Shown here: positions 1 to 9,742 of the stretch, in pieces | Numbering within the stretch: position 1 is the first letter of the stretch | Layout of the letters: the number at the start of each line of letters is the position of its first letter | DNA from: JAVBMV01 sp031552145 | GTDB lineage: Bacteria; Myxococcota; Myxococcia; Myxococcales; UBA5297 | Length of the DNA: 64,000 nt | Direction of reading: 5' to 3' | Assembly (NCBI GenBank): GCA_031552145.1 | Contig: JAVBMV010000007.1 | Location: 124,001 to 188,000 of the forward strand | Position numbers and translations under genes: made by a program | The notes under the pieces: model-generated | Database searches by the model: none | What the model was told of the DNA's origin: nothing | What the model saw: the letters and a program-made list of their open reading frames with translations, nothing else

Positions 1-11
1 GCGTAAGAGCG

Positions 12-791
12 TCAGCTCGGGATCCGCACCACCTGCGCGTCGGGTGGCGGTTTGAGGTCGAAGAGGTCGGGTTTGAGCCCTTGGTTGGGCTTCACGTCGG
101 TGAAGTCGATGCGGTTCTCGCTGCCGTCGGGATCTACCACGATGGTGCTCTTCACCGCGTAGGTGGCGCCATCGACCAAGAAGAAGAGGCGCTGATACTT
201 GGGATCGGGACGCTTGGGCGTGAGCTCGAGCGCGATGGCGCCCTCCTCTCCGGCCAGGTCGGCGCGCTCGGCGCGGGCGATCTCGAACTCGCGCAGGAGG
301 CGGCCCTTGCCCCAGAGGAAGGTGACCGAGGCGGAGAGCCTGTCGGCGTCGAGCCCCGCGATGGTGAACTGCTTGGCCGCCCTGTCGTCGATGAGCATCT
401 GGTTCTTCGCCACGACGAAGCTCCGGGTCACCTTGCCCGCCTTGTCCAGGTAGTCCCAGCGCATGGAGGAGCCCGCTTTGAGGAAGCGCACCGTCCCCTT
501 CGCCTCGGTGGTGCGTCCGACGCTCTTGTAGGTGTAGCGCTGGTGGAAGTTGGCGCCAAAGTCGGAGGCTGAATCGTAGAAGGCCTGCATCTTCTCGACC
601 GCCTCCTTCACCGCCGGGGCGCGCTTCGCCTCCTCGTCCTGCTTCCCATCACTCTTTGCGGCGTCCTGGGCAGGGGGAAGCTTCGGCTCGGCGGGCTTCT
701 CGAATCTCGGGCGGACGTTCTGTTTGGGAGGGAGCGAGGGAGGCTGTGGCTGCGCGAAGAGCGCGAGGGCGAGCAGGGTGGTCGTGAGCAT
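12..791 (-). CDS. lolA: LolA-like outer membrane lipoprotein carrier
   Basis: This is a periplasmic carrier expected to shuttle lipoproteins from the LolCDE exporter to the outer membrane. A short hydrophobic leader (MLTTTLLALALFAQ) is followed by a Pro/Lys-rich linker of about 50 residues. The folded part then shows typical LolA signatures: an early Phe/Gln segment (GANFHQRYTYKSVG), GTVRFLKAGSSMRWDY, and a conserved C-terminal strand ending IDFTDVKPNQGLKPDLFDLKPP. I start it at the ATG at 791 because it opens directly into the leader; a TTG 18 nt upstream is the alternative. No strong ribosome site is visible. A lipoprotein carrier fits a window with at least eight lipoproteins. The family call is good; proof that it is LolA and not a paralogue would need a structure-based search. 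Confidence 0.85.
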   Translation of the reverse strand: MLTTTLLALALFAQPQPPSLPPKQNVRPRFEKPAEPKLPPAQDAAKSDGKQDEEAKRAPAVKEAVEKMQAFYDSASDFGANFHQRYTYKSVGRTTEAKGTVRFLKAGSSMRWDYLDKAGKVTRSFVVAKNQMLIDDRAAKQFTIAGLDADRLSASVTFLWGKGRLLREFEIARAERADLAGEEGAIALELTPKRPDPKYQRLFFLVDGATYAVKSTIVVDPDGSENRIDFTDVKPNQGLKPDLFDLKPPPDAQVVRIPS

Positions 792-812
792 GGCATTCCC
801 AATATACAAGAG

Positions 813-841
813 GGCCGGAGCGGGGAGCGCCCGCCCCGGCC
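813..841 (-). terminator. GC-rich hairpin after the giant lipoprotein gene
   Basis: A long near-perfect stem (GGCCGG, bulged A, GCGGG, 5-nt loop, CCCGC, bulged C, CCGGCC) lies 20 nt past the stop of the 2627-aa lipoprotein gene. On the minus strand it is followed by a T-richer stretch. It is probably an intrinsic terminator separating that gene from lolA. Confidence 0.6.
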
Positions 842-860
842 AGTGCGTTGCGTCCCGGTT

Positions 861-3800
861 CTAGTCGAAGAAGAAGACCGTGAAGTAGAAGTTTCCGCGG
901 GTGTAGCCCTTCGAGTCTATGACCAGATAGGCGGCGGTGGTTTGCGGGGGGAAGATGGCGCCGCTGATCACCTCGGTCGCCCCCGCCCCGCCCGAGTCCG
1001 CGCTGAAGAGGCATTCGGGAGTCGTGGCGCTGCAGGAGTTTCTCATTACCCAAAAGGCCACATCGAGCCCCGATTGGGCTTCGGGCGTGACGATAATCCG
1101 GATTTTCTTTCCGGGCGGGGGGGTGAAGCTGTAGACGACATCGCCGCCGAAATAGGTGCCGGTGTTGATCGTTGCGCAGCTGGTGCCCGCCTTGTTGTAG
1201 TCGTCGAAGGCGCCGAGGGTGGTCCCGTAGACGCGATGGGTCTCCGTTTCGCCGAAGCTCGTCACGGGGATCGCGCCGGCACAGGCGCCACCTACGATGT
1301 CCCCGGGCGTCGTGCGCGCCGGCAAGTCGGAGAGGTTCACGTCGAGCGTGAAGAGGCCCGTTGCGCCGGCCTTCGCCGAGTCGACGAAGATGTAGTAGGT
1401 CGCCTCGGCGCCGAAGTTGACCCACTCGAAGGAGCTGGTCGAGCTCCCCTGGTGGCATCCCAGATCCGTGGCGGCGGCGCAGCCCGCGCCGCGCAGATAG
1501 AGCGCCGGGGAGAACTCGCTGGAGGAGACGCTCAGGTGCGCGAGCTTATTGGCGGGGACGAGCATGGAGTAGACGAGCTCTCGTCCGCCGGTGGTGCCGC
1601 ACACGCCGGTGTATTGGTTCTCGCCCCCTTGCTCGATCATGCCGGTCGCGCTCGCCCAAGTGCCGGAGAAGGTGAGCGGAGTGGCGGTCTCGCAGGTGGT
1701 ATTGGAGGCGGGGGGGGCGAAGGAGACGAGCGTCGCGGCGAGCTGGAAGGCACCCGTCGCAGTGTTGTCATCGCTGTCCACCACGAGCAGATAGTCCCCC
1801 TCGGGGAGCGAGCGCACCGCGAGGTTGGCGAGTCCACCCGCGCTGGAGGCGGCGTCGCACACAACTTCCTTTGCCTTTGTCATGTCGGCGCAGTCATTCT
1901 TGCGCAGGCTCAGGACGGGCCTCCATGCGCTGTACGAGGGGAACTGCGCGCCTATCAAGGGCTGGACGGAGGCGGCGAAGGTCATCGCGGAGCCGGAGGT
2001 CTGGCTAAAGGCGTAATAGAGTTCCTTTCCCTTCTCTCCCACGGCGGCGCAGGTCGAGGAGTTGCCACTCTTGAGCGACCGGGCGCCATATTCGATGAGC
2101 CCTACCTCCTGGGCGCGTCCCGAGGAGAGGTTGAGCGGCTTGGGAGAGGCGCAGAAGCCATTCCCTGCGACGGTGACCTGGGAGCCCAGCATCAACTCGA
2201 AGTTCATTCGCACATAAAGGAAGGTGGGGTTGACCTTGAAGATCATTGTGTAGAGCCCAGGGGCGAGTCCACGGATGCCGCCGGTGACCTGGGGGAGAAG
2301 CGAGCCGTTGTTGTCCAATGCCGCGCAGGCCATCTGGTCAAAGGCCTTCGTCTTTCCGCATCCTGCGTGTACCGCGGACAATACGATCGGAGCGATTGTC
2401 GCATCCGTAGTTGCGCCGGGGAAGTCGGCTTTGTAGGTCATGTCGCGGGGCGCGCCCTGAGGGATCTCGAAGGTGATGTAGAGATCGGGGCCGCTCTGCA
2501 CCACACCGACATAGGCTGGATAGAGCGTCGTATCGTCACCACAATAGCCAGTGGTGTGGAAGTCGACAGTGTCGTGCAGCCCCTCGAAGGTGAGGTTCTC
2601 CAGCCGCGCGACTCCCTGACCATCATAGGAGCTGGCCGTGATCTGGTGGGCGCTGGCGCAGTTGTCGCCCTGGACCAACGCGGGATCGGACAATGCGTCG
2701 GAGACATGCGCGTTCAAGACATAGGCGCCGCTGTTGACAGTCTCGCCGCTCTTGGAAGTGTCGACGACGACGTAATAGTGCCCTGGCGAGACATTGTTCA
2801 AGAGCACCCCCTTCGGGAGGCTGAAGAGCGCCGCGCGCCTGTCGTAATGGAACGCCCTCTGTGACGAGGCCGTGCTGTCGGAGCAATTAGTTGCCCGGAT
2901 GCTGACGATGGCGTTGAGCAAAGAGCCCGGGAGCGGCGTCACCTCCACCCAGATGTTCTGTGCGACCGACTTCGAGGAGAGGTCGAGATGATAGATCACC
3001 TCACCGCCGGTAGAGCTCAGGGGGCCGTTGCTGAACGAGGTAGTATTGGTTGCACCGTCCGTCGTGCCATAGACCGTGACTGGCCCCTGCGCGACAGACA
3101 GGTCTGACGTGGGCGGGCAGCTGTTCCCCGGCTTGTCGACGCGCTGAATATCGAGCGAATAGTCGCCCGATGAGCCATTGATGCCGTCGATCGCCAGCAG
3201 ATAGTAGACGTTTGCCTCCAGGGTGGCAGAGAAGCCCGTGTAGCGTCGGTCCTGCGTCGCCTGCGCGGCCGCGAGGTGCGCCGTGGTGCTTATTCCACAA
3301 TCCGTCTCGGAGCGCAGATAGGCCGCGGGGATATAGGAGGGGGTAGTCTCTTTGGCGACGACGCCGAAGGCATAGGTGGCGGTCGCGTTGCTCCGTACCT
3401 TGTAATAGACGCTTGGCCCATCGAAGGCGAGATCCTTTGCCGTGTCAGCCGTGGTGCCGCCCACGGTCGTGCCGTTCGCGGCGTAATGCTCGGCGAGCGG
3501 GACGCTGAGCTCGATCACTTCGAGCGGCGTGCAGGCGGTGGTAGGGACGGTGGGGGCGGGCGGGGTGAGCTCGACCGTCAGCTCGAAGTCCGTGCCCATA
3601 TAGAAGTGCGAAGCGTTCTGGGCGAAGGAGTCGACCCAGACATAATAGGTTCCTCCGGTGAGGCCGGCGGCGCGCGCGATCGCCGGGCTACGAGAATTCA
3701 CGCCGACACCACATCGGGGCTCGGCGCTCAACAGCGCGCAGCTCTCGCGGATGGTCACCTGTGAGTTGATCAGGTTGAACGAGTGCCCGAAGTAGACCAG

Positions 3801-6800
3801 CTTGGCGACCAGGGTGCCGCCCTGGAATCCGGCCGTATCCACTTTATAGACGAGGTCGTTGCCGGAGATGGTGTTGAGGGGGTACTGGCTCTGGCTCTGG
3901 CACGAGGCATGGCCATTCACATGGGAGGGCGCGGCCATCAAGGTGCTCTCGATGACACGTCCGACACCATTCGTGATGGGCAGAGTCGCTGCTTCGGCGC
4001 AGCTATTGGGGAAGTCCTTCGAGGCGCTCATCTCAACCTTTAGGTCGAGTGCGCCGCCGAGCCCTGTCGCATCCTCTGCGTAGAGGTAATAGCGTCCCGC
4101 GCCGAGGCGGCCGAGCGTGAAGGTCGCGGGCTCCCCGCGAGCGGGCGCGACGGCGCAGGCGCGTTGGTCGAGCTCGCTGGTCGAGTCGCAGGTCGCGCGC
4201 AGGTAGAGCGCGGGTTGGAGGAGCGGCGAACGCGGCGTCACCGTGAGCACCACCTTGCGATCGGGCGCGGGCACCACGAAGGAATAGATCGCCTCGCCAC
4301 CCGAGGTGAGGCTCGAACAGAGCCCTGTCCCCTGCGTCGTGCTGGGCAGGCGCGCGATATCGACGGTGGCTGTCCCTCCATCATCTCCATTGCTCAAGAG
4401 GCCCAAGCTCGTGCAGGTCTGGGCGGTGGGGAGCTCCGCGGGCGGAGTCGAGAGCTTCAGCGTGAGGCGATAGGGACCGGAGAGGGCGCTCGAGGAGTCG
4501 ACCCAGAGCCAGTAAGTGGCCGCCGGCAGGGAGTACTTCTTGAGGTGGAGTGGGCCACCCTGCGCCGAGGCCCCCGAGAGTAGAACGGGCGCCGTCGGGG
4601 AGCAGAGGGTTCCCTCGCGCATCACGAAGCCTGCGTGGCCGGTGACGCTGGCAAAGAGGAGCGAGATGTCGAGGTCGGCCGCCGCCGTGGTCGTGAGCTT
4701 GTAGACGTTGTCGCGCCCCGAGAGCGTCGCGCCGGAGAGAGAAGCGGTGTGATTGTTGGTGGAGTAGGTCGTGCTGCCCTCGACGGTCTTCTCGAGGAGC
4801 AGCTCGGCTGGGTCGAGCGCCATGGCGCTGGAGCAGTCGTTCGGGGTGGGCATCGCAGGGGTCTTGATGACCTCCAGGTCGAAGGTTCCCCAGGAAGCGT
4901 TGGTGCCATCGACGATGAGGTAATAGGGCTCGGCCCTGGCCTTGACGTCGAAGGCGATCGTGGAGATCGCCGCGAGGCGAGTCGTCGTCGCGACACAGGC
5001 GAAGCGTTCGCTGATGGAGGTGGCGGTGCAGCTCTTGGCAAAATAGAGGGCGGGGGCGAGATCGCTCGTGCCGCCGCTGGTCGCGGTCGTCGGGATGACG
5101 CGCGCGCTGAGCATCGTGTCGGCGTCGGCGACGAAAGAGTAGACCACGTCGCCCGTGGAGCTGGCCGCGCAATCGGGCGCGTAGTCGTTCCTCGCGGTGC
5201 GGGTATCGCCATGGGCCACGGCGCGGTCGCCGACGAAGTTGAGCGCCTCGGGAGTGCCGCAGTCGTCGTTCGCGGGGCGCACCACGGAGAGCTTCGAGAC
5301 GACGACGCTCAGGGTAAAGGCGCCCTCGGTGCCGGGGGTGAGCGTGTCGACCCAGATGAAGTAGTCGCCGGCCTGCAGCGATTCGAACGTGAGCTGCCCC
5401 TCCTTGGAGGGTGTGGGCGCGCTCAGGTCGGTGGCGTAACAGCCCTTCGTGAGCTCCGGTGGCGCGGCACAGCTCGAGGTCCGCAGGTAGAAGGCCGGAA
5501 AGTAGGCCGAGCTGTTGCTCGTGACCTTTACCTTGAGGCTGCTCTGCTCCTCGAGCACGAGGCGATAGACGAGATCGCGTCCGCCCCGATAATCGAAGGT
5601 GTGGGCAATCTTGAAGCAGTCGTCACCTGGGTGCGCGTCGTCATATCCTTGCTCTGTATTGCCCGTGGTGCTCCCGGTCGCGTCGCCCGCCGCGTCGAAG
5701 GGCGAGAGCATGATGTCATGTACGAACGAGCTTTCGCCCAGGGCGGGGCAGGTGTCGTTCTGAGCGCTCTCCGGATAGTCATTGTCGGCGGTCGAGAGCG
5801 TCAGCTCGAAGAGCCCGACGAAGCTGTGTGGAGAGAACCCAGTCTGGGCGGGCTGCACGGCGATGTAGAGCGTCTCGCCGGGGGCCAGGCGCTTATAGGT
5901 GGCGGAGAGATTTCCCGGCGTGTCGCTCGTTGCGCAGCCATAGTCGTAGGGGCCGGGCATCGCGGCGCCAGAGCAGTTGGCCGCGTTGTAGAAGGCGAGC
6001 CGCGGAGCGAAGGTCGAGCGCGCGATCGCGGTGAGCTTCGCCGTGAGATCCACGGGAACCGCTCCTGTGCCGGAGGGCGCCGTGTATTTGTAGAGCAGCC
6101 CTGGGAGCTCCAGACCATTACACCGCCGGGAGACAAACGTGTTGCTCGACGCGGCGCCCATATCGCCGCGCACCGTTACCCTCCGGGTGGCGCCATCCAG
6201 GGTGAGCGCGGTGGCCGAGCCACACCTAGTATTGGTGGCAAGGGGGAGGAGCGAGACATCGAGATAGAAGTCGCCGAGGAAGGCGGTCTCGGCCGCGACG
6301 GCGATGTAGGTGTCGCCGGGCTCCAGGATCGAAGAGAGCACGGAGTTTGCCTTGTCGGCGCCCGCGACGAATTTGCCGCACTGCAGATCCTCCGCGAGGA
6401 GATCGCAGCTCCTGCGCAGGCGAACCATCGGGGCGACGGTCCCCGCGCTCGCGGAGGAGGCGCGCAGCGAGATGGCCGTGCGCTCGGTGACGTTGATCTT
6501 GTAGAAGACATCGGCCTTATAGAAGATCTCTTGCAAGTTGTGCTTGCAGGGGACCTTGAGATCGGTGAAGGCGGAGACGAGCGTCGCGGGGGCGCCGGCG
6601 GTCTGATTGCCAAAGAGGGTTACGGTCCGCGTGTTGACGGCGTCGACGAGAAGGGGGTTGAGCGAGACCGCCTCTTCGCAGGTGTCGTTGATGGGAGGGG
6701 GTGGGACCTCCTGCAGCGCCAACGAGAGGTTGAAGGCGCCACCGCCCGTACCGCCGAAGGCCTCGACTACGACATAGTAGGTGACGCCGGGCTTCAGGCC

Positions 6801-8744
6801 GGTCCGCTGGAGGTTCAGTGGGTTCTCGCGTGTCCTGCCGCAGGTCGCGTAGAGATCGGGCGCGGTGCAGCTCTCCTCGCGGAATGAGACAAGGAAGTAG
6901 CCCGAGTCGGTGGTCTTGCTCGCGCCCCAGGGGGTGAGCGTCACCACGGCGTTCATCTTCTCGTCGAGCGGCGTGGTGAAGGAGTAGACGAGGTCGGAGC
7001 CGAAGTAGGCATAGGCGTCATTCTCGAAGGCGCAAGAGGTCGGCGTAGTGAACTGGCCCGCGGCGGGCGTAGCGGGAGGGATGACGTTGTCATCCACATA
7101 GTAGTCGGTGGTGGAGGCGGCGGTCGCGCGCCACTCACGGGCGCCTCCCGACAGCTCGGTTTCCGTGAAGCTTAGCGCCAGGGGGTTCGAGCAGTTCTCG
7201 CCAGCGAGCGGCGGCGAGAGTGTCAGCTCGAGCGTGAAGTCGCCGCGGGTACCGTTTGCGCCCTTCACCGCCAGGACATAGTCGCCGGCCGGGAGCGTCG
7301 CGAAAGTGCCCTCGGCGCGACTTCTGCCCGTGTTGTTGTCTTTGTCGGCCACACCGCAGCGGAGGCTTTCGCAGGTGGTGCCGTCGTGAAGGCGGTAGGC
7401 GGGATGATAACCCGGCGAGGTGTCGGTGTTACTCACCAAGTTGATCCGCAGAAAAGCCGGGGCGCCGAGCGTGAAGGAATAGTAGACCGCACCCCCATTT
7501 AGAGTGGCCATATAGACGCCGCCCCGCTTCCCCGGCTGCGTGCAAGAGTCCGATGTGCTGTCCGCGGCGCCCACCGTAGTGCCCTTGATCGACTTCTTCT
7601 GACCTACTGCAAGCTCGATGGGCTCGGCGGAGAGGCAGGTGTCGTTCGTGGGCGCGACCTCTATTGGGGTCTTTCGCACTCGGAGCGCCACGACGTCGTG
7701 CGTTCCTGGGACGAAGCCCGCAGCGCCGACCCAGAGATAGTAGGTGCCCGGAGTCTTCGCGAAATAGCTGATCACCGGGGGGAGCTCGGCGGTATCGGAG
7801 TAGTTGTCGTTCGGCCCTTCGGAGGCAGAGACGAGGATACGATCGAAGCTCATACAGTCATTTAGTATGAGGTGCAGATAGGGGCGCAGCTCGCCCAATG
7901 AATCAGCGTCGATGGCGAGCTCCGAGGGCACGTCGACCTCGATCGCGAAGACGAGATCGGGTGCGTGGGTGTCGGCTTTCTGCAGGTCATCGTTGGCGCC
8001 ATCGAAGGTGAGCATGGAGCGCGCTTCATTGTTGGCGTCGAAGTAGAGTTCCCGCGCCTCGAAGGCACCGTTGTCGTCGCATCGATCGTTCTTCGGCGCG
8101 TGGAGTTCGGCGGTGCAGGCGTTGTCGATGCAATAGTCCGTCTGCACGCCGCAGGGGCCGCACTCCGCGATGTTGATCGGAGTTCCGCAGGTCGTGTGGC
8201 CGATGAACTGGCCGCAGTTGAAGTCGTAGCGGGAACAGGTCGAGAGGACCGACTCGGAGGGACAGGCGATGCACTTGCGGGAGACGCTGCACTCAAACCC
8301 CGTGGCGCAGGCGCCGCAGCGCACGTCGTTGCGCATCCGCTCGCAGCTGTCCAAGCCCTGTCCGAGGCCGCAGTCGAAGCCGTGGCGCGCGCAGAACGCC
8401 TCGTCGCTCTCCTCGTCGCAGACCTCGCAGCGCTGGCTCTCGCTGCTGCAGTATTTGGAAGCGGGGCATCCGCAGGTCACCTCCACGAGTAGCCCGCATC
8501 GCTCCTCGGTCACATAGTGTGGGTCGCATCGATCAATCCGTGAGCAGATCTCCGCTTCGCTCTCGGGGACGCAGTCGCCGCCGTCCGCGTCCGCGGGGCC
8601 GATGTCGGGGCCAACGTCTGGGACGTCGGGCCCGCCCACATCGGAAACGTCGAACGCGCTATCCGGGGTGCCTTGGGGGTCGTTTCCGCCGCACGCGGCG
8701 AAGAACAGGGTCGACAGGCCGATCAGCAAGAGCTCAGATCGCAT
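861..8744 (-). CDS. Giant lipoprotein with about 16 PPC-like beta-sandwich repeats
   Basis: A very large (2627 aa) surface lipoprotein. I start it at the ATG at 8744 because it has a GGAGG site 5 nt upstream and opens into MRSELLLIGLSTLFFAACGG, a type II signal peptide with lipobox FAAC; the longer reading frame upstream is not credible as protein. After an Asp/Gly/Pro-rich linker comes a Cys-rich block (roughly residues 50-190) of C-x(n)-CG-C units. The rest is about 16 copies of a 130-170 residue module. Each opens with a variant of NDTC..A..L, continues through GGD/VYSF and a C...C pair near LYLR..C, and ends L..G.YYIWVD....G.FDL.V. This layout resembles bacterial pre-peptidase C-terminal (PPC) domains used in adhesion or binding. 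No catalytic domain was seen. Lipobox plus Cys pairs imply an extracytoplasmic, disulfide-bonded location. The ligand is unknown. Confidence 0.9.
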   Translation of the reverse strand: MRSELLLIGLSTLFFAACGGNDPQGTPDSAFDVSDVGGPDVPDVGPDIGPADADGGDCVPESEAEICSRIDRCDPHYVTEERCGLLVEVTCGCPASKYCSSESQRCEVCDEESDEAFCARHGFDCGLGQGLDSCERMRNDVRCGACATGFECSVSRKCIACPSESVLSTCSRYDFNCGQFIGHTTCGTPINIAECGPCGVQTDYCIDNACTAELHAPKNDRCDDNGAFEARELYFDANNEARSMLTFDGANDDLQKADTHAPDLVFAIEVDVPSELAIDADSLGELRPYLHLILNDCMSFDRILVSASEGPNDNYSDTAELPPVISYFAKTPGTYYLWVGAAGFVPGTHDVVALRVRKTPIEVAPTNDTCLSAEPIELAVGQKKSIKGTTVGAADSTSDSCTQPGKRGGVYMATLNGGAVYYSFTLGAPAFLRINLVSNTDTSPGYHPAYRLHDGTTCESLRCGVADKDNNTGRSRAEGTFATLPAGDYVLAVKGANGTRGDFTLELTLSPPLAGENCSNPLALSFTETELSGGAREWRATAASTTDYYVDDNVIPPATPAAGQFTTPTSCAFENDAYAYFGSDLVYSFTTPLDEKMNAVVTLTPWGASKTTDSGYFLVSFREESCTAPDLYATCGRTRENPLNLQRTGLKPGVTYYVVVEAFGGTGGGAFNLSLALQEVPPPPINDTCEEAVSLNPLLVDAVNTRTVTLFGNQTAGAPATLVSAFTDLKVPCKHNLQEIFYKADVFYKINVTERTAISLRASSASAGTVAPMVRLRRSCDLLAEDLQCGKFVAGADKANSVLSSILEPGDTYIAVAAETAFLGDFYLDVSLLPLATNTRCGSATALTLDGATRRVTVRGDMGAASSNTFVSRRCNGLELPGLLYKYTAPSGTGAVPVDLTAKLTAIARSTFAPRLAFYNAANCSGAAMPGPYDYGCATSDTPGNLSATYKRLAPGETLYIAVQPAQTGFSPHSFVGLFELTLSTADNDYPESAQNDTCPALGESSFVHDIMLSPFDAAGDATGSTTGNTEQGYDDAHPGDDCFKIAHTFDYRGGRDLVYRLVLEEQSSLKVKVTSNSSAYFPAFYLRTSSCAAPPELTKGCYATDLSAPTPSKEGQLTFESLQAGDYFIWVDTLTPGTEGAFTLSVVVSKLSVVRPANDDCGTPEALNFVGDRAVAHGDTRTARNDYAPDCAASSTGDVVYSFVADADTMLSARVIPTTATSGGTSDLAPALYFAKSCTATSISERFACVATTTRLAAISTIAFDVKARAEPYYLIVDGTNASWGTFDLEVIKTPAMPTPNDCSSAMALDPAELLLEKTVEGSTTYSTNNHTASLSGATLSGRDNVYKLTTTAAADLDISLLFASVTGHAGFVMREGTLCSPTAPVLLSGASAQGGPLHLKKYSLPAATYWLWVDSSSALSGPYRLTLKLSTPPAELPTAQTCTSLGLLSNGDDGGTATVDIARLPSTTQGTGLCSSLTSGGEAIYSFVVPAPDRKVVLTVTPRSPLLQPALYLRATCDSTSELDQRACAVAPARGEPATFTLGRLGAGRYYLYAEDATGLGGALDLKVEMSASKDFPNSCAEAATLPITNGVGRVIESTLMAAPSHVNGHASCQSQSQYPLNTISGNDLVYKVDTAGFQGGTLVAKLVYFGHSFNLINSQVTIRESCALLSAEPRCGVGVNSRSPAIARAAGLTGGTYYVWVDSFAQNASHFYMGTDFELTVELTPPAPTVPTTACTPLEVIELSVPLAEHYAANGTTVGGTTADTAKDLAFDGPSVYYKVRSNATATYAFGVVAKETTPSYIPAAYLRSETDCGISTTAHLAAAQATQDRRYTGFSATLEANVYYLLAIDGINGSSGDYSLDIQRVDKPGNSCPPTSDLSVAQGPVTVYGTTDGATNTTSFSNGPLSSTGGEVIYHLDLSSKSVAQNIWVEVTPLPGSLLNAIVSIRATNCSDSTASSQRAFHYDRRAALFSLPKGVLLNNVSPGHYYVVVDTSKSGETVNSGAYVLNAHVSDALSDPALVQGDNCASAHQITASSYDGQGVARLENLTFEGLHDTVDFHTTGYCGDDTTLYPAYVGVVQSGPDLYITFEIPQGAPRDMTYKADFPGATTDATIAPIVLSAVHAGCGKTKAFDQMACAALDNNGSLLPQVTGGIRGLAPGLYTMIFKVNPTFLYVRMNFELMLGSQVTVAGNGFCASPKPLNLSSGRAQEVGLIEYGARSLKSGNSSTCAAVGEKGKELYYAFSQTSGSAMTFAASVQPLIGAQFPSYSAWRPVLSLRKNDCADMTKAKEVVCDAASSAGGLANLAVRSLPEGDYLLVVDSDDNTATGAFQLAATLVSFAPPASNTTCETATPLTFSGTWASATGMIEQGGENQYTGVCGTTGGRELVYSMLVPANKLAHLSVSSSEFSPALYLRGAGCAAATDLGCHQGSSTSSFEWVNFGAEATYYIFVDSAKAGATGLFTLDVNLSDLPARTTPGDIVGGACAGAIPVTSFGETETHRVYGTTLGAFDDYNKAGTSCATINTGTYFGGDVVYSFTPPPGKKIRIIVTPEAQSGLDVAFWVMRNSCSATTPECLFSADSGGAGATEVISGAIFPPQTTAAYLVIDSKGYTRGNFYFTVFFFD

Positions 8745-8961
8745 AGCGCCTCCAGCGCATTTGGAGAGATACAACTTTCCTGGATAGCACCTCTGCATGC
8801 GCCTGCCTACATCGGAGAGAGGCGCTCGGGCGCACAGGCGCAGGGAGGATGGGTCGCGGGAGAGGGCGCGCAGGGAGAGGGCGCCGCTCGGGTTGATTCG
8901 CTCGCGTCCACTATCGTGCGCCTTCCCTTCGATTTCTGGGGCGGAGCAAGAGTCGTTGGCG

Positions 8962-9333
8962 ATGGCAATGCGGAATGGCGCGCGGTGCACGCCGCGATAT
9001 CTAGGAGAGCTGGGCGAGGGCGCGCTCCCACTGATCGCCTTTGCCGATGATACGTCGCGCCCAGGCGTCGAGCTGAGGAACACGGGAGGTCACTTGCTGC
9101 TCTCCATCGCGCTGGAGGAGCCATCCCTCCAGCTCACGGTGCGGCTCGACCGCCGCGGGCTCTTCGACGAGCTCGCGATGCCCATGGGCGGCCGCCCGGA
9201 CCTGGGCCCTGTGCGCTGCGCGGGGAGCGTCGAGCTGCACGAGGGCTACCTGCGGCTCGAAGCAGTGTTGCGCAGCCAGACCTTTACACTGCACCTCGCC
9301 GGATATGGAGATGCGCGGCCGGGCCGGGGCTAG
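8962..9333 (+). CDS. Small protein of unknown function
   Basis: I do not recognise this family. The frame from about 9000 to the stop has the strong third-position G/C bias of true genes here and reads as ordinary protein (for example LHEGYLRLEAVLRSQTFTLHLAG near the C-terminus), unlike the opposite strand. The frame stays open upstream to 8797, but that part is Arg-rich and implausible, so I chose the ATG at 8962 (a second ATG is at 8968). No clear ribosome site supports either, so the start is uncertain. The product would be about 123 aa with no signal peptide or membrane segment. The gene ends overlapping the convergent OsmC stop codon by 4 nt. The stretch 8745-8961 upstream shows nothing else. 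Confidence 0.5.
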   Translation: MAMRNGARCTPRYLGELGEGALPLIAFADDTSRPGVELRNTGGHLLLSIALEEPSLQLTVRLDRRGLFDELAMPMGGRPDLGPVRCAGSVELHEGYLRLEAVLRSQTFTLHLAGYGDARPGRG

Positions 9334-9719
9334 GAGAGGCGCACTTCGAAGGAGGGGGCCTCCTCCATCGCGCGCTTCACCTTGCAGTGCGCCACGGCTC
9401 GCTTCAGGCTCTCGAGCTGGGAGGGAGAGAGGCCGGGCGGCGGCGTCAGCTTCACCACGACCCCCGTGAGGTGCTTCGTCTCGGGATCGAAGTTCATCTG
9501 CTGCGAGAGGGCAAGCTGGTCGGTCGGGATGGAGCGCGCCTCACACCAGGCCAGGGCGAAGTAGCCGGCGCAGGTCGCGAGCGACGCCAGGAAGAGCTGC
9601 CAGGGCGAGACTGCCTCATCGCCGCCGCCATCCTCGACGGGCTGGTCGGTCACGACGGTGTGCCTGCCGATGGTCGCGGCGACGCGCTGCCCACCTGGGA
9701 ATGATACTTTGATCTCCAT
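9330..9719 (-). CDS. OsmC family peroxiredoxin-like protein
   Basis: A cytoplasmic OsmC/Ohr-superfamily protein of 129 aa. These proteins reduce organic hydroperoxides or act on small thiols through paired cysteines. Visible features are the N-terminal strand MEIKVSFPGGQRVAA, the core helix PWQLFLASLATCAGYFALAWCEARSI carrying the first conserved Cys, and a later Cys in VAHCKVKRA matching the second reactive position. The ATG at 9719 is preceded by an AGGAG site; an upstream in-frame start at 9749 would add an unneeded tail. It lies 23 nt after a rhodanese gene on the same strand, so the two are probably co-transcribed in a thiol/oxidative-stress context. Whether it belongs to the OsmC or the YhfA-like subgroup is not resolved. 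Confidence 0.88.
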   Translation of the reverse strand: MEIKVSFPGGQRVAATIGRHTVVTDQPVEDGGGDEAVSPWQLFLASLATCAGYFALAWCEARSIPTDQLALSQQMNFDPETKHLTGVVVKLTPPPGLSPSQLESLKRAVAHCKVKRAMEEAPSFEVRLS

Positions 9720-9742
9720 CGATTGCTCCTGTTCGAGGGCCG

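Noticed and set aside
4635..6887. Long plus-strand ORF opposite the giant lipoprotein
   Set aside because: It is the mirror of a strongly biased GC-rich gene, with Arg/Glu/Gly-rich low-information sequence, no start signal and no domain.
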